Of a DNA stretch of 64,000 nt, positions 34,280 through 47,229 are shown one piece after another. The DNA is from Paraescarpia echinospica. Lineage: Eukaryota; Annelida; Polychaeta; Sabellida; Siboglinidae. The position numbers and the translations under genes were made by a program. How positions within the stretch are numbered: the stretch's first letter is position 1; each line of letters opens with the position of its first letter. The notes beneath the pieces are model-generated. The model ran no database searches. It saw nothing but the letters and a program-made list of their open reading frames with translations, and was not told the origin of the DNA. The stretch covers positions 45,206,153 to 45,270,152 of the forward strand of contig CM034533.1 in assembly GCA_020002185.1 (NCBI GenBank), given 5' to 3'.

Positions 34280-34995
34280 ACTAGAAGGCGAAGATAAGGA
34301 CTTGCGCGGATTCTCCTGCGCATTTGCCAAGACATACCGTTTGCAGCCTAAAAACGCAAGAAGACCCCAAGGCACATTTAGCAATTAATTCCGCGTCAAT
34401 ATTAAAACAGTTAGTGAACTTTTTACATGCATGAAATACCTGAAATACGGACATGGTATATCTTATGAAGAAATCAGACGCACTGATACCCGCATTGCTC
34501 AAGACCAGCAAAGTAGGCAGCGAGCAGGCAGCTGATACCCCAGGATATAAACCTGATTCTTTTGTTCAGTATGCAGCTGAAAATATTGACTGTCGAGAAG
34601 AATCGTTGCATGGTATGTATACCACAGATGCTATTAATATGGCAGTGTATCAAACATCCAGAGATGCTCGTGAGCCCAAATCTTCACCTCCTCCGGAAAC
34701 CAAATCAGAGACCGTTCTATTAAACCAGCCCTTCCCACACTTATAGCAATAGAGTAGGGGCGTGCTAATTTGATACACGGTGGAGCTATTGTATCTGCAA
34801 AGGATTCTGCATTAAAATGTGGTTGGCTTGTGTCTATGGTTTGCATCTATGGGTGGCATGTGTCTTATTTGAGGACCAACAGTTTATAGACAACCATCAA
34901 ACAAAGTTCTACCTATGTTAACGGCTCCCGCACAGGAATTCGACACACAGTTTCTGGTAAAGCAGTTGAACCAGTCTCATGTAGTACTTACGCTT
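34280..34995 (+). pseudogene. Remnant of an unnamed repeat-associated ORF family
   Basis: Pieces in shifting frames: YGHGISYEEIRRTDTRIA, then DSFVQYAAENIDCREESLHG, then LPMLTAPAQEFDTQF near 34915. From memory this order (xGxxISYxx, QYxADNxDxxxxxLxG, LPxxxAPxxxFDT) occurs in a large family of uncharacterised, multi-copy invertebrate proteins that look transposon-borne. No intact frame. The assignment is tentative. Confidence 0.4.
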
Positions 34996-37790
34996 GAATA
35001 AACGTTGTACTCCAAAGTTAAGTAGAAATACAGTATACCGTGAGGAACTCAACACTGGTGATGTGTAATCTGAATGTCTTCGAAAGTCAAAGGTAATACA
35101 GGGTATATATTTGAAATCGTCGCACCTGAGCCACATAGTTTAAGGGCAGTCACGTTGCTCTGGGTTATATGATTTTCAAGACAAGGAAAAATATGGTAGA
35201 GCATAACATCGACTAAATCTCTAGCTATTAACGCCCGAAGATAAGAATTTGTTGGAGTTCCATAGATTTGGGGTTGCCTCACCGAACAGAGACGTCATAC
35301 ACGCGGGATGCGAAATAGGCTGTTGATAATTCGTGTACCTCGCGTGAACCCCGCGAAGTGAGACTGAGTCTGCTTGACGGTAAATAACGTACACAAAGAC
35401 GAACTGTGATCGAATCAACGCCCAGTACATCTTTTGATTGATTCGATTAATTCTGCCATTAATTTGTTTACAGGTTTCTCCTCTCATTAGCCACGCGAAC
35501 TGTGTGACCCAACTATCTGTGGATCCGCACGACCAACCGCTTAGAGGGGAGTAAATGATCGGCTGAATGCAGCAGTGACATCAGGGTAACAAACGGGTAA
35601 AATAATCCCGCCACAAAACAGTTGATGTTGAGTGTATCAATGTTATATGTTCGAACTGTACGCATTTTATTATTATTAATGTATTACTATTATTATTTGT
35701 ATTTATATTTTAGAATTTTACGGATTTTCCTGCAACACTTTTCGTTCTCCTCTACTCGTTTCTTACAGTTGGCAGAGACGAGCCAATTCTCCAGCTGTGT
35801 GTAGAGTGCGAGATCGTTCGTGCCAGTTCACAACGTTATCCTATATCTGCTTTATCTTCTTTTCTAGATTATTGCCTTGTTGAACCAATTCCAACCAGTT
35901 TCAGCCACAAATTATATCGTAAGTGTAGGGACCTTCAATTTCGCATATTTGCTGCAGCGCACCAGCTGTGAAATAAAAATAATTCCTTTATCTAGTAAGT
36001 ATCATTCTTTTAAATTCGTTCACTTGACAATGTGAAATAGTCGACGGAAGTGCAGTGTAATTAACAATTATTCTACAGGCTTTGTTCGAATACCTAACTT
36101 TTAAAGAATATAGCGACAACTGTTATTCTGTAAACAGTATAGGTAGTCGCGGTACTATTGTCTCACTCTAAGTGTTCTTTCCCGTTTTCGATAAAGCAGT
36201 AGTCACACATAATCCCACACCTATCGACCAGTAGGCATTATCGCCGACTGCCTTAGCCTACTCGCCGTCATCAAGTCTGTGAATGGCGAATGTCATAATC
36301 ATAGTTTGACTTCACCACTATATAGAATAACTGTTCGACTGAGCCGGCTTGTTTACGAATAACATTGATGTAGTATATATTGGATAAATTATTTTTATGT
36401 ACAGTATGCAAATACAAATTTTACTTGCATAGATCCATTTATAAAATAAAGACGCCCAAAACTCACGATACGATCCCGTCCCCTAAACTTTTGAAACACC
36501 GAGAACCCTATAAACCGGGTCATTATTTGTTAGGTAGTGGCACAGAAAACTGGCTTTCTGTTTAAGGAGGAACACCCAACTAAAATCGATGGGATTGTAT
36601 TGTGTCCAGACATGCACCCCTAACATGGAAAGAGAGACACATTGGCTAAAGATTTCAAGCAAAGATTTACACTTTATATAAAATATTATTACGTTGTTTT
36701 GGATTGTACTTTTGCGGTGTTTTGTGCGCCGATCCCACTGGTAGTTTATTTTCTGAAGCACCTGAGGTAGCTTCTGTTGTGGTGAGTGCATCTTCTGCTT
36801 GATTTGAACAAGTCGAACTCCAGCATTGTATGACCACCAAATCAACACACCAGATTGCACAATTTAACACGATTATTTAACCATATCCAAATAAATGTTC
36901 CATCAACCCGTGGTCTTTTCTAGCCAGCTATTTGTTCAGTATTGAAAGGTTCAGGCTGATAGTGTTTACAATCCTTTCAATTAATTCTCTTCACTGCCTT
37001 ACCAAAAATATACCGGACTCTTTCAACTCCGCGTTTATTTTAAAAGTAATAATTATATAACAATTCCCTTTCTAAGCCATTAGTATTCCGAAGAAGTCAC
37101 AGTACATTAAGAGCAGTTCACAGTACACCACAGAGCATCTTGAAACTAGACCTAAACTTGTTTCAGCTCTGATTTAGATGATCTATACAGTGATGGGAAG
37201 ATGTGAATGGATTGAGAACGTTTGAAAGGTGAATCCATACAACGCGTTCTGGTGATCTCAACCACCCGACAGAGTTCCCCCGAGACTTCCCGTCACACGA
37301 CGTAAATGAGTTGCAAAGACAGCCCTACACATTGTACAACACGCTGCGTGTCGCTGGGTAGCTTGTGCATATCCCGTAGGATGTGCTGCGTGTTGGAAAC
37401 TAACCAAAACATGCCAAATACAAAAGGAAATATGACTCAATATTCATCCTTTAAGTTTCAATATCAAACTTTTTTCTTTTTTCTGCGTTCTCATTTTGGT
37501 GGAATGTAGAAGAAGAACTTATTCCTTTATGCATTGATTATCTCTCACCCATAAGTCTCTCCTCCGAATTCTACGTCATACCAACATCTCGGATGCGTGT
37601 ACACGTTTCTCGTCATCCTTCGTGTGTTCAACACTCACCACCGTACTGAGCAATGCTACAAACAAATGAATACACACAATATTAAACCTTATATTCTTCA
37701 TGTTTATACATGATTTGGCATTGTCTTTCCGTGTGTTAACACAATCACTTGTCAATACATACACGTGCACATACACACCCACACACAAAA
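34996..37790. other. No gene seen
   Basis: AT-rich intergenic sequence. Short open frames here have no recognisable domain, no coding bias and no convincing splice pattern. Confidence 0.5.
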
Positions 37791-37791
37791 C

Positions 37792-37809
37792 ACTACTCTC
37801 TCTCTCTCG

Positions 37810-37843
<34 letters not shown>
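37792..37843. repeat. (TC)n microsatellite
   Basis: An almost pure CT dinucleotide run with a few TCG interruptions, followed by T6. Confidence 0.95.
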
Positions 37844-37846
<3 letters not shown>

Positions 37847-37849
37847 CAA

Positions 37850-40130
37850 TTATCATATGATAATTATTATATAGCTGACGGTACTTCAGGGCATTGGTGA
37901 GACCACTGACATACCAGCTAGGCATGCTAGCTGTTCAACTAATGACACTGCCCCCCATATTTCAACAGCGCCTGGCGCAGTGTAAACACGGGACCCGCGT
38001 CATTGAAATGGGATGCACCCACGCGGAACGACCAGCCGACAGCCGACATGGTCAGCCAAGCGTGTCAAACCTATGTGAAGGCACCTACAGCTCAGCTCTT
38101 ACAGTAATCGTCCTATGTGTCGGCAACGAGGACCAACTTTTCTCAACTAGTGAGTGTTTGGAATAACGGTTTAACTGGCAGAGGCATGAGTACGACATAT
38201 TGGATTGGGTGAAATCGCCCGATTCGTTTGAAGTTCGGCAGAATAGAGCTGATCAGCAAGAAAGGTGAGTACCACAAGTTGCCTGTGGTTGCATCTCGTA
38301 CGTGAAAGACTATGGAAGTATAAATCGTCTTTCTCTTCTACAGCGCTACCGTTGTCCAGCATAACTCACAGTTAACTACTTGACGATTAACAGTAGGTTT
38401 TCTTTGAAGCTGATGTTACCATTAGAGTCATGTAAAAGTAAATTATACAGTTAGGACTAGTCTGCTAAGCTTAAACTCTATTGATATGCAAACGGTAGAA
38501 GGGTACGGGCTTTGACGGCCATTCCTAGATGGACTCTCCTTCACAATGCCCTTTCACTCCGTGCACGAGGCTGCCTTACCGGAGCTCGGCGCGGACAATC
38601 GCAGGTAAAAACACTGCGACATGTCGGTGTGCCGCCGCCTCGGACTGTATTGGGTTACACAACTACTCGTGTTAACGCTCATAAAGTGTGCAGTAATGTT
38701 GATGTTAGTCCCAGTAGGTCGTTAGAAGACAATATATATCCATTCAGAAACACTGCGTTACAGCACGATCTGACCATCAGGTTTAACTGAAGGCGGAAGA
38801 AACCATTGCTTTATCGCATAGCCTTGTCTCCAGTTATCATAGTATCCGGTGTCTAACTCAAGAGAGACACTATGTGGATGCGTGCGTCTCACTATCGTAG
38901 AAATAGCAATAATACCCACTATTGAAATATGCACACAAACCACACCGAGCAATGAATGGATGTATTTGTTTCATTCCGTGACACGAAATTAGGTCTTTCT
39001 TTTATTGCTATTTCGTTTTCAGTCTCAAAATACCTTCAGACAACTTGTAAACTAAATATAAATGAAAGTAAGAACTAATTATCTGATTGTGTATCGATAA
39101 AACGCATTAATCTATATTATCAACTTTATTAATCTCTACAATAACACACACGGGGTGACAACGAGGAACCCGGGCCGTATGTGACTATGATCACGCTTTG
39201 GAGTTCACAACCGCGCCGTTGTCAGGTTATCGACGACTTGGTCCACGAACACTAGATAGAACGATACGTCAAGTTCTACGGCGACGCTGTCAACCAAGAC
39301 GACTTCTCACCATTCACGTCGGAATTTCGATTGAAAGTTACACTGTTGGTGGTGTACAAGAGAGTGGGCATGACTAACGCCAATGCCATTTCCAGTTGAC
39401 ATCCGGCAGAGGGATTTCGTGCACGTGTGTCGTGAACACGTGATAAGTGAAACTACCTGTTGTAAAGTCGGTGATTTAAGTCCTCATTTGGCACGTCTCA
39501 TAATGAAATGGCATTGGCGAAGAAAACATAATTGATTTTGCTCCATAGTCACTAACACTAGCTATTTGTACTTGTCTCTGACACCTCGCTCGTATTCTGT
39601 TTACATTTAAAGTTCGTAATAACGTAACATAGTTTAAATTTGGCTTACATGTCAACAAATCCCTAGCAGATACATTGCATCCTTCATGCACATGATTTGG
39701 ATCCAAACAGTTTTTGTATCTCTGTCCATGTTTTAATTGACAAGAAACCAGTTAATTCAGCACTCCTTTACTTCAGTGACCTGCATATGTTCAATGTTTT
39801 CATAGCTACAAATTCAGCAGCCTGCTTATTTGCTTTTGACAATATCAGTTATACAATATTACATAGTACAATAACCCGACTTGCCTTGACTTATAATTTC
39901 TGCACTGTTTTGGGTTCTTTAATCAATTCAATGTATATAATTAACCGAATTTCTGTTTGTTTCGTTGTGGGCGACTATTGTAAGACGAGTACGTGACATC
40001 CACAAATGACTATCTACATTAAACCATTTTTTTTCAAGAACACCTGTCACAGGCCAAACGACATTCAACACAACTATTTGTTTGTTATGTGCAAGACAAA
40101 CGAGTACCGTACTTATGTGGGTTCACTGGG
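37850..40130. other. No gene seen
   Basis: Unique-looking sequence with only short open frames. The frame at 38512-38790 (+) is the most protein-like but matches nothing I know. Confidence 0.45.
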
Positions 40131-40234
<104 letters not shown>

Positions 40235-40488
40235 TATTATTATGTAGTCGCTATGTTGTACTGCATTTATATATTATCATCATAGGACACATATACACCA
40301 CGGTACAGTAAAATAATATCCAACAACCAGCAGTCGACTGTTCAAAGTTTACTAACTGATTATTAAACGTAGTATGCAAACAGTTGTCTTTTATTATGCT
40401 ATTCTCTTTCTAGTCACTAGTACGTGGATATCGATATTTAAATTCCTACCAAAACCCTGTGCGTAATTTCAGTAGATCATCATGGATG

Positions 40489-40650
40489 CTAGTATAACTC
40501 ACTAGATCATATACGTAAGCTCACCACATGGGTGTTAGTATAACTCACTAGATCATACACGTAAGCTCACCACATGGGTGTTAGTATAACTCACTAGATC
40601 ATACACGTAAGCTCACCACATGGGTGTTAGTATAACTCACTAAATCATAA
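40489..40650 (+). repeat. 46-bp minisatellite
   Basis: About three and a half copies of a 46 bp unit containing AGTATAACTCACTAGATCAT and ACGTAAGCTCACCACATGGG. Confidence 0.93.
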
Positions 40651-42687
40651 GCGTTTAATTGCTCCCAATCGAGATGTCATGGTATAAAATGTAAACATGG
40701 TTGACCCAAAAATAACCCCCTTTATTGTCAACGAATTATATTTTAGGTGTAACATTTAAGTTTTTCATTTGCGTCTAATAGTGTTAGTGAGATATCATGT
40801 TACCCCATTGAACCTAAGGAAGTTAAGAACAGAAGCAATTCAAATACAAAAGTCCACATTCTGCAATGGTTGCCACGCATAACCATCGTCATGATGAGAA
40901 CACGGCGGTGGTTTTTATACTTTTTGTTATGTTGTTGAATGTTATATTTTGCAATACACTGACAGCATTTTCTTGTATTTATTTACTTCCGGGTTTAACC
41001 CTGATGTCTAAACGAACTACAAATCGAGATTATAATCCATTAAAAATACCAAGACACATATTTGGGATGTCCGATCAGTAAAGCATTCATGCAAGTTTGA
41101 CGAACACGTCCCGATGCAACTCAAATCACGGTTCGCAAAAGAACACCATCGGCAGTTTCATCTTGGATGACCGCTGAGTTCCTGCAAGCTAAGAGACACA
41201 ACCATTACATCGAGCGATTACAGCTGAAATCATACTGTCACTGGACAAGCCAAGTTACCAAATGCGATACCCCCATTGCAATGGACACTTAACAAATACT
41301 AAATAACTTTGGCAAAGCAGGGCAGCTACGGAAATGTCCTGCTCCGTCACCACCTGATCTGAACAGGCACCATGTAACATATTTTCTAGATAATGTCAGC
41401 CGTTTTAGCATTTTCAAATGTTATTCAAGATCCTATGACAATCGAATACAGTTAAACTCGCCCACGGTGTTGTCATATATACCACATACAACTATGAACA
41501 TTTGCCTAAGAGAACTTACCTTCCAAACCTTACCAATTGCTAACCGGTTTCAGTCTACAGAGACAATGCAAAAACTGCAGTCGATCTTCTCAGGTTTTAC
41601 TGGTGTGGATCAGAGAGCGGATATAATGAATATCGCGCAACAATGCTCTTCACGTCGATCGTGGACGCCACCTTTGGTTGTTCGTTCTCCAATCATGTCT
41701 TTCTTCCTCGCCCCTTGCTCCCAATCTCTCTGTTTCTCTTCAACTATATAAGCACCTCGTCCTAGCTCCACCAGTCATTGTTTACAGTGGTTAACTGAAA
41801 CAGGTACAAAGCAACGGCGATATACCACATTAGGAACATTATAGCATACTGAACTGCATACATAACAATACAAATGTCTGCAAATTGCTACTATCTGCGT
41901 ATTCTAATGTTATTGTTTGTTTAAAAACTGTCTCTGGTTACTCGTTTTGGGGTTTTTGTACTGCTGTGTTCACAATAAAAATAACTTGAATGCAGCGAAA
42001 TGCATACTACACAAATAGCATTTTTTATGGACTTACGGGTGTGCACCAACAGAATGACGAACAATGGGTGATATAAAAAGAACGGCCACTGAATATTTAG
42101 TTGTTTAAACCATTGTTTCCCTGGATAGTGTGGGGCGCGCGCTTGTTGCTGATAACGTCTTGTGGTACCTGCAGCGACAATCGTATGACAATACACTGAT
42201 CGTGTTGAGGATACGACAATGAACCAAGTGTGTCGACACAATGCAGTGAATGTCTGCTCGTCTTAAACATACACAATTGGAGGCGCGAGTAATTGTAGGT
42301 AGAAGCAATGGTGGGAGCGGCTACCAGACAGTGATGTTAGTCACAAGATGACACCGTTCCCACTAGTTGCTGCTCTACTATACGGTGTGCACGTGAATAT
42401 GCCTGTATTGCACATTCAACAAATTTGTTTAATTCGAACTGACCTAATAAAAGTAAACGTAAATTCTTATGTAGCGTAGTATCCTGTCGTCGGGACTGCT
42501 CAAACCGTTTTACACTTTACTCCCTGGCAGACCTGTTCAATCGAACACCACCTAGACTTATACTTGAAGCATTCAGCCACGCTGCAATTAATGAGCGAAT
42601 ACTATTCGTACACAAATATCCACCACTGTCTATAGCCAGGTACTCATTCATACAGCTGAGTGAACTGACGCAATGTAGAATAAACAA

Positions 42688-42756
42688 ACCTGCCGCACAG
42701 GATTCGAACCCGGTTCTCTCAGTCGAGATTCCGAAGTTTTTACATTGCGCTCCACG
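42688..42756 (-). repeat. tRNA-like sequence, possible SINE head
   Basis: On the - strand GGGTTCGAATCCTGT matches the internal pol III B box. An A-box-like TGGAGCGCAATG lies at the right distance upstream. Acceptor and D-stems do not pair well, so a functional tRNA is unlikely; a tRNA-derived SINE or pseudo-tRNA fits better. Confidence 0.35.
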
Positions 42757-44639
42757 TGGTAGTGGTAGGCTGTACCATATTAAATGGTCGACAACGTTCC
42801 CATGCCAACAGCAAACCGACCTGTTTTTTGCTACTTTTTACGCCGCTTTGTGGTTTCGTGGTAATTCTAATGCACCAAATCGCGTTGTATTTTATGGTCT
42901 GTGTCTATCGTGGTTCTAGAACAGCATTCATTGCCTGATACGAATATAAAGGCAGGCGAAACCGATGTGGACATGCCTTGCAGTGCCCAGTCTTCCTATG
43001 AATGCTTTGCGTGACCGTGACATCCAGCTGACGACTTCTTGGCCGTTTTCTCTCTGTCAACAAGAATGTCAGAATTGAAGTAAAGATGAAGCATTCTATT
43101 GAAAGGTATCTGGCACAAAATATCACTAACAATGCGAGTTCTTGTCCTAATCGTGGGATTACAGCTGTTGTCTCCTTTCTAAAATGTCACCTGCTGGGAC
43201 CTTCTGAATGATCTACTATATGGCCAAGACCTCAAATGAAGTATTGCTACACCACAACTAATGGGCTGTTTGGCTGTCTTGATCCGTATGTATGTACTCG
43301 TCCGGGTTCTAGAAATTTGACCCGTTTTGCATGTTTTCATTACTCGGACCAGTGAAAGGAGAACGAAATTTATATTGATTGAATCAAACCACTTTTAAAT
43401 TACTGTTTCTTTCAGTGGTCGTGTTGAACTGTTTTATTTGTGTTTTGCGAAACTTACTGCAGTGTTGGATACTTACTTTCACATACTTGCTTACGATGGC
43501 AGCTCATGTTTACCACAGATTGCACCTAAGCTTGTCGGTGTTCTGAAAGAGGGAGCGCTCTCGATTTAACAACATTTTGTTCATTCTCCGGTGTTCCACA
43601 TTTCTCACCTTTGTGGTCGGTCTCTTTTCTGAAAGCGATTGCTCCAATTAGTTCACTGTATTTGCTTAAGTTTTTGTCCTACTTGTTTATCAGGCAGGGT
43701 CCTGGAGCTTCCTTCTGTTTGGTATACGTCAGTTCTTTGCACGGACCCACGGAATACCATACCGCCAGCCATGTATGGTATGACCGAACAAGATTGCCTG
43801 TATGGAGGGAAATTAATGAAAACCCCCGCGGCTTCACCAACCACTATTACACGTGTTTTACGGAAGTATTAATACGTCAACAGCAGATGAATATCTCACT
43901 GCCAGATGTTTGTTTCATTTTTATTTTTCACTGTACGTTGTCCGCCTCTGCGTCGTCCGGTAATATGTCAAAAGTTTCCGGGCAACGCACAATTCGCCAG
44001 ATCCTCCGACGAGTTCCAAGTCAATATATGACATCCACGTTCTGTAAATAGCAACACTGAACCTGTGTTATATACATGCAATCCCTGTGTTGTAAGCCGT
44101 GTATAGTCAAACAGAATATATCCTCCAAGTCCTGTCAGAAATGAAAAGGTTTTGTTTGTTTTGGCCTCACGGCGACGGTAACGCCCATCTCCGGTTTGTG
44201 TCAGATATCATTCGACTGCTTGCTTGTTCGGCTATTCTTTGTCGAATCTTGCATAGAGGTTGAGTAGATGTGTACAGAAGGCTCGTATCATTGCACAGTC
44301 GTTCGACAAAGTAGGTAGATTTGATGGTCAACTCGTCGCTATAACTTCACCGTCTCGGCTGGTGAACTCATGACATCCGAACAAACACGGGGGGTTCAGT
44401 GCTATTAACAACAAAATTGTGTGTCGTACCGCTGCTGTCAATTTACCTTCTCTCCGCTATCTCCGCTGAAATGATGACATCCGAAGATGGCGGGGGGGGG
44501 GGTGTTTTCGAAAAAAAATTCCCCACCACGCCGCATATTACCATTTGCACACAACTTTCACAGTTAACAAAAATACACATTAATTGTCTCATAAAATTAA
44601 AATTTTCACCGCCATTGACGCTCGCCACAAAAACAAACA

Positions 44640-44725
44640 TTCACACTCACATTTAATGGGGGGGGGGCAGAACTATATGTCTGCCCCCCACATAAATTCC
44701 AGGGGGCAACTGCCCCCTCCCCGTT
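44640..44725. repeat. Inverted G-run/C-run patch
   Basis: GGGGGGGCAGAACTATATGT and TCTGCCCCCC form an inverted repeat, followed by GGGGGCAACTGCCCCC. This is likely the core of a short MITE, but its outer ends are not defined. Confidence 0.5.
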
Positions 44726-46599
44726 CCCGCGTTTATGGCAGGACGTGCATCAATGCACATCGTAGACTAGGCGACATACGAGAGACTTGCAGAAGCCGAC
44801 GGCACCAAACCTTGTCGGTGACATCGTCCAATCCCCTGTACCGTAATATAGATTAGATACCAATTTGAAAGAGAGAACACGTAACTTATTTTAGAACAGT
44901 GGTGTTTTAGAGTATAAGCAGATAAGCGATTACAGTTATCTCAGTGAAAGAATGTGAATCCATAGCCTGAAGGTTTTCCTCTGCGCAGCACAAACACAAA
45001 CGATTCACCATCCACTGCAGGATGTACCTCTAAAGCTAGACCTTTCCAAATTATTCTGCGTCTGGCTGTGCTTATCCAAAGTGCTCCTGCGTAACTGGTA
45101 ATTTGGTCTCTTCTCTCCTCTTGTTTTTCTTGTTTGACATTCAGTTGTTCAGATGGTCCACCAGAATCTTGTTCTTGCGGTGTAATCTGTCATTATCCAC
45201 TTTCCTCTCATATTCTATATTATTGCATGTTTGTATTTGTCGTTCTTCTGATGGTGCTGTGTGGGATTCTATAAACGATTACTAGAAGCTAATATGGAGG
45301 ATTGTGTCACGGGTGATACCTTTTATTACATCAGTCGCGCCCTGCTAATCTAGATGCGTATATGCATATACTTGGGGTTGGACATCGCGTAATGTCGGAT
45401 CAGAAATGTAAACTATTGTGCCAGCTGTTTTGCATACATGCCATTGTTCGCCCTGTGACTGGCGAACTGGGCCTGACGCATTTACGTCATATTGTTAAAA
45501 AGAAGAAGAAGCTCCAAACCGCCCCTGTTATCATGTTATTGTTATGGAGGTTTTGTTATTGGAACCCTGGTGTCATTAGGGCCGATCGTATCAATGCAGG
45601 TACCTCGATATAATCTTATGAAACAAGCAACACCAACAACGTTGAGAGCACACATAAAACGAATCATATCAATAAAACTAGCATTGCACCGCTTTAGGGG
45701 CGCTCGCTGGGTACACCACCCAAACAGTTCGTGCTCGAACGACGACATTGCATAAGCTGTGGGTGTCATTCATCAACTCTCGTGTCGATCAGAATGATGA
45801 AGCTAAATCAAGTAGTATTATTTGCGGTGTAACTGTGAACTCTACGGTTAGTTGGCTTAGTGTGTTGCTTAGTTCGTCTCCACACGCCCCGCGTTAGTTA
45901 TATTGTCACGCCTCGTACGTATGCGGTCTACCTATTGCATAGACCTGACGAGACAGGGCCGCCCCCATCGTGTGTTTCTCGAGGGTCGAGTTTCTCGTTG
46001 GTAATAAAATCATCTCGTTACCGAGAGACACCAAACAACAGGTCGATTCATAACGCATTGAGTTCTCTTATATACATGTTGTCTGCTTGATGTTTGATGT
46101 GATAATCGCTAAATATCGGATCACATCATCATAGCTACATTGGTGATTAACTGGGGCTAAGGGCCAATATGTGAGTCACGACATAGTTAACAGACAGAAA
46201 GGCAGAAAAGTTTAATGGCATACCATACGAAAGACACAGGCAATGAGGTGTTAACGAAATTACCCTATTTTCGAAACGGCAGCAGGTGTACTCAAATCCT
46301 AGTCCTTTCGATAGACAGTCTGGCGTTCTGCCGCAGAGATACCACGTCCCGATTGTTCTCTAAATTGTAAAACATTGTGTCTTTTTTGTATTTATGTACG
46401 ATTTTATTTGAACAGTAGTAGTTTATACATATTTTCGACATGTTTGTTATAGTTCAGTGTTGTTGAAGAAATTTATTTAATTGAACGTTACATGTACGAC
46501 GCTACGGTATTGGATCAAATTAACTACAGCATGTGTTCATCTTCACCAAACACGGACTGAAAATGGGTTGGGCAACAAAGCAAAGAACTGGAAATATAC

Positions 46600-47225
46600 A
46601 TGGAGGGGAAGAAACTAAAATAAAGAAACAGTTTTGTATACTTGGGCGGGGCGGTATGTGGGGATGGCTCCTCAGAGACAGAAATTCGCAGGAGAATACA
46701 AGCAGGGGCGAAAGCATGGAGGAAAGTAGGTGTGATGGGAGACAGGCACATATCGCGAAAACTACTCAAGGGAACGGTACCAGCCTACCTGTATGTTCTA
46801 GAAACTATAGCAATGACAGAGAAACAACAGGAGAGGGTACAAGTGTGCGAAAACAACTGGTTAGGAGAATTGGGGGGGTAAAGAGAATAGATAAGCGAAG
46901 AGTGGAAGAGCTGAGGGAGGATGTTGGTGTGAAAGAAAGTTTCAAGAAGAAGTTGGTGAGAAGTCGGTTGAAGTGGGCAGGACACGTGGAGCGAATGGGA
47001 GAAGAAGGGATGACAAAGAAAGCAGATGCCTGGAGAGTGGAGGGAAAGAGAAGACGAGAGCGACCGAGACTTAGGTGGGAGGACTGCGTGAAGGAGATCT
47101 GGAGGGATGGAAAGGGGAATGGAGGAAAAGAGCAAAAGACCAAGGAGGGTGGTAGAGAAAGTAGTGCATGTGCAAAGAGGAGGCAGAGAAAGAAACTGTC
47201 GACGTATCCAAGCCAGCCTCACCCC
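46600..47225 (+). pseudogene. LINE reverse-transcriptase C-terminal fragment
   Basis: In one frame from about 46645: SSETEIRRRIQAGAKAWRKV and ISRKLLKGTVPAYLYVLET, continuing to CENNWLGELGG. After a G7 run at about 46871-46877 the frame shifts to VKRIDKRRVEELREDVGV, then RLKWAGHVERMGEEGMTKKA and RRRERPRLRWEDCVKEIW. This is the typical tail of a non-LTR polymerase. No upstream RT core is present, so it is truncated at the 5' side. Confidence 0.82.
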
Positions 47226-47229
47226 TGAA

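Larger units (their letters stand above)
40651..46590. other. No gene seen
   Basis: About 6 kb without a gene I can support. It contains a tRNA-like segment near 42.7 kb and a C/G-run palindromic patch at 44.65-44.72 kb. The longest frame (43611-44051, +, 146 codons) has no recognisable domain. Confidence 0.45.

Noticed and set aside
43611..44051. 146-codon frame on the + strand
   Set aside because: The composition looks random and no motif is present; expected by chance in a window this long.
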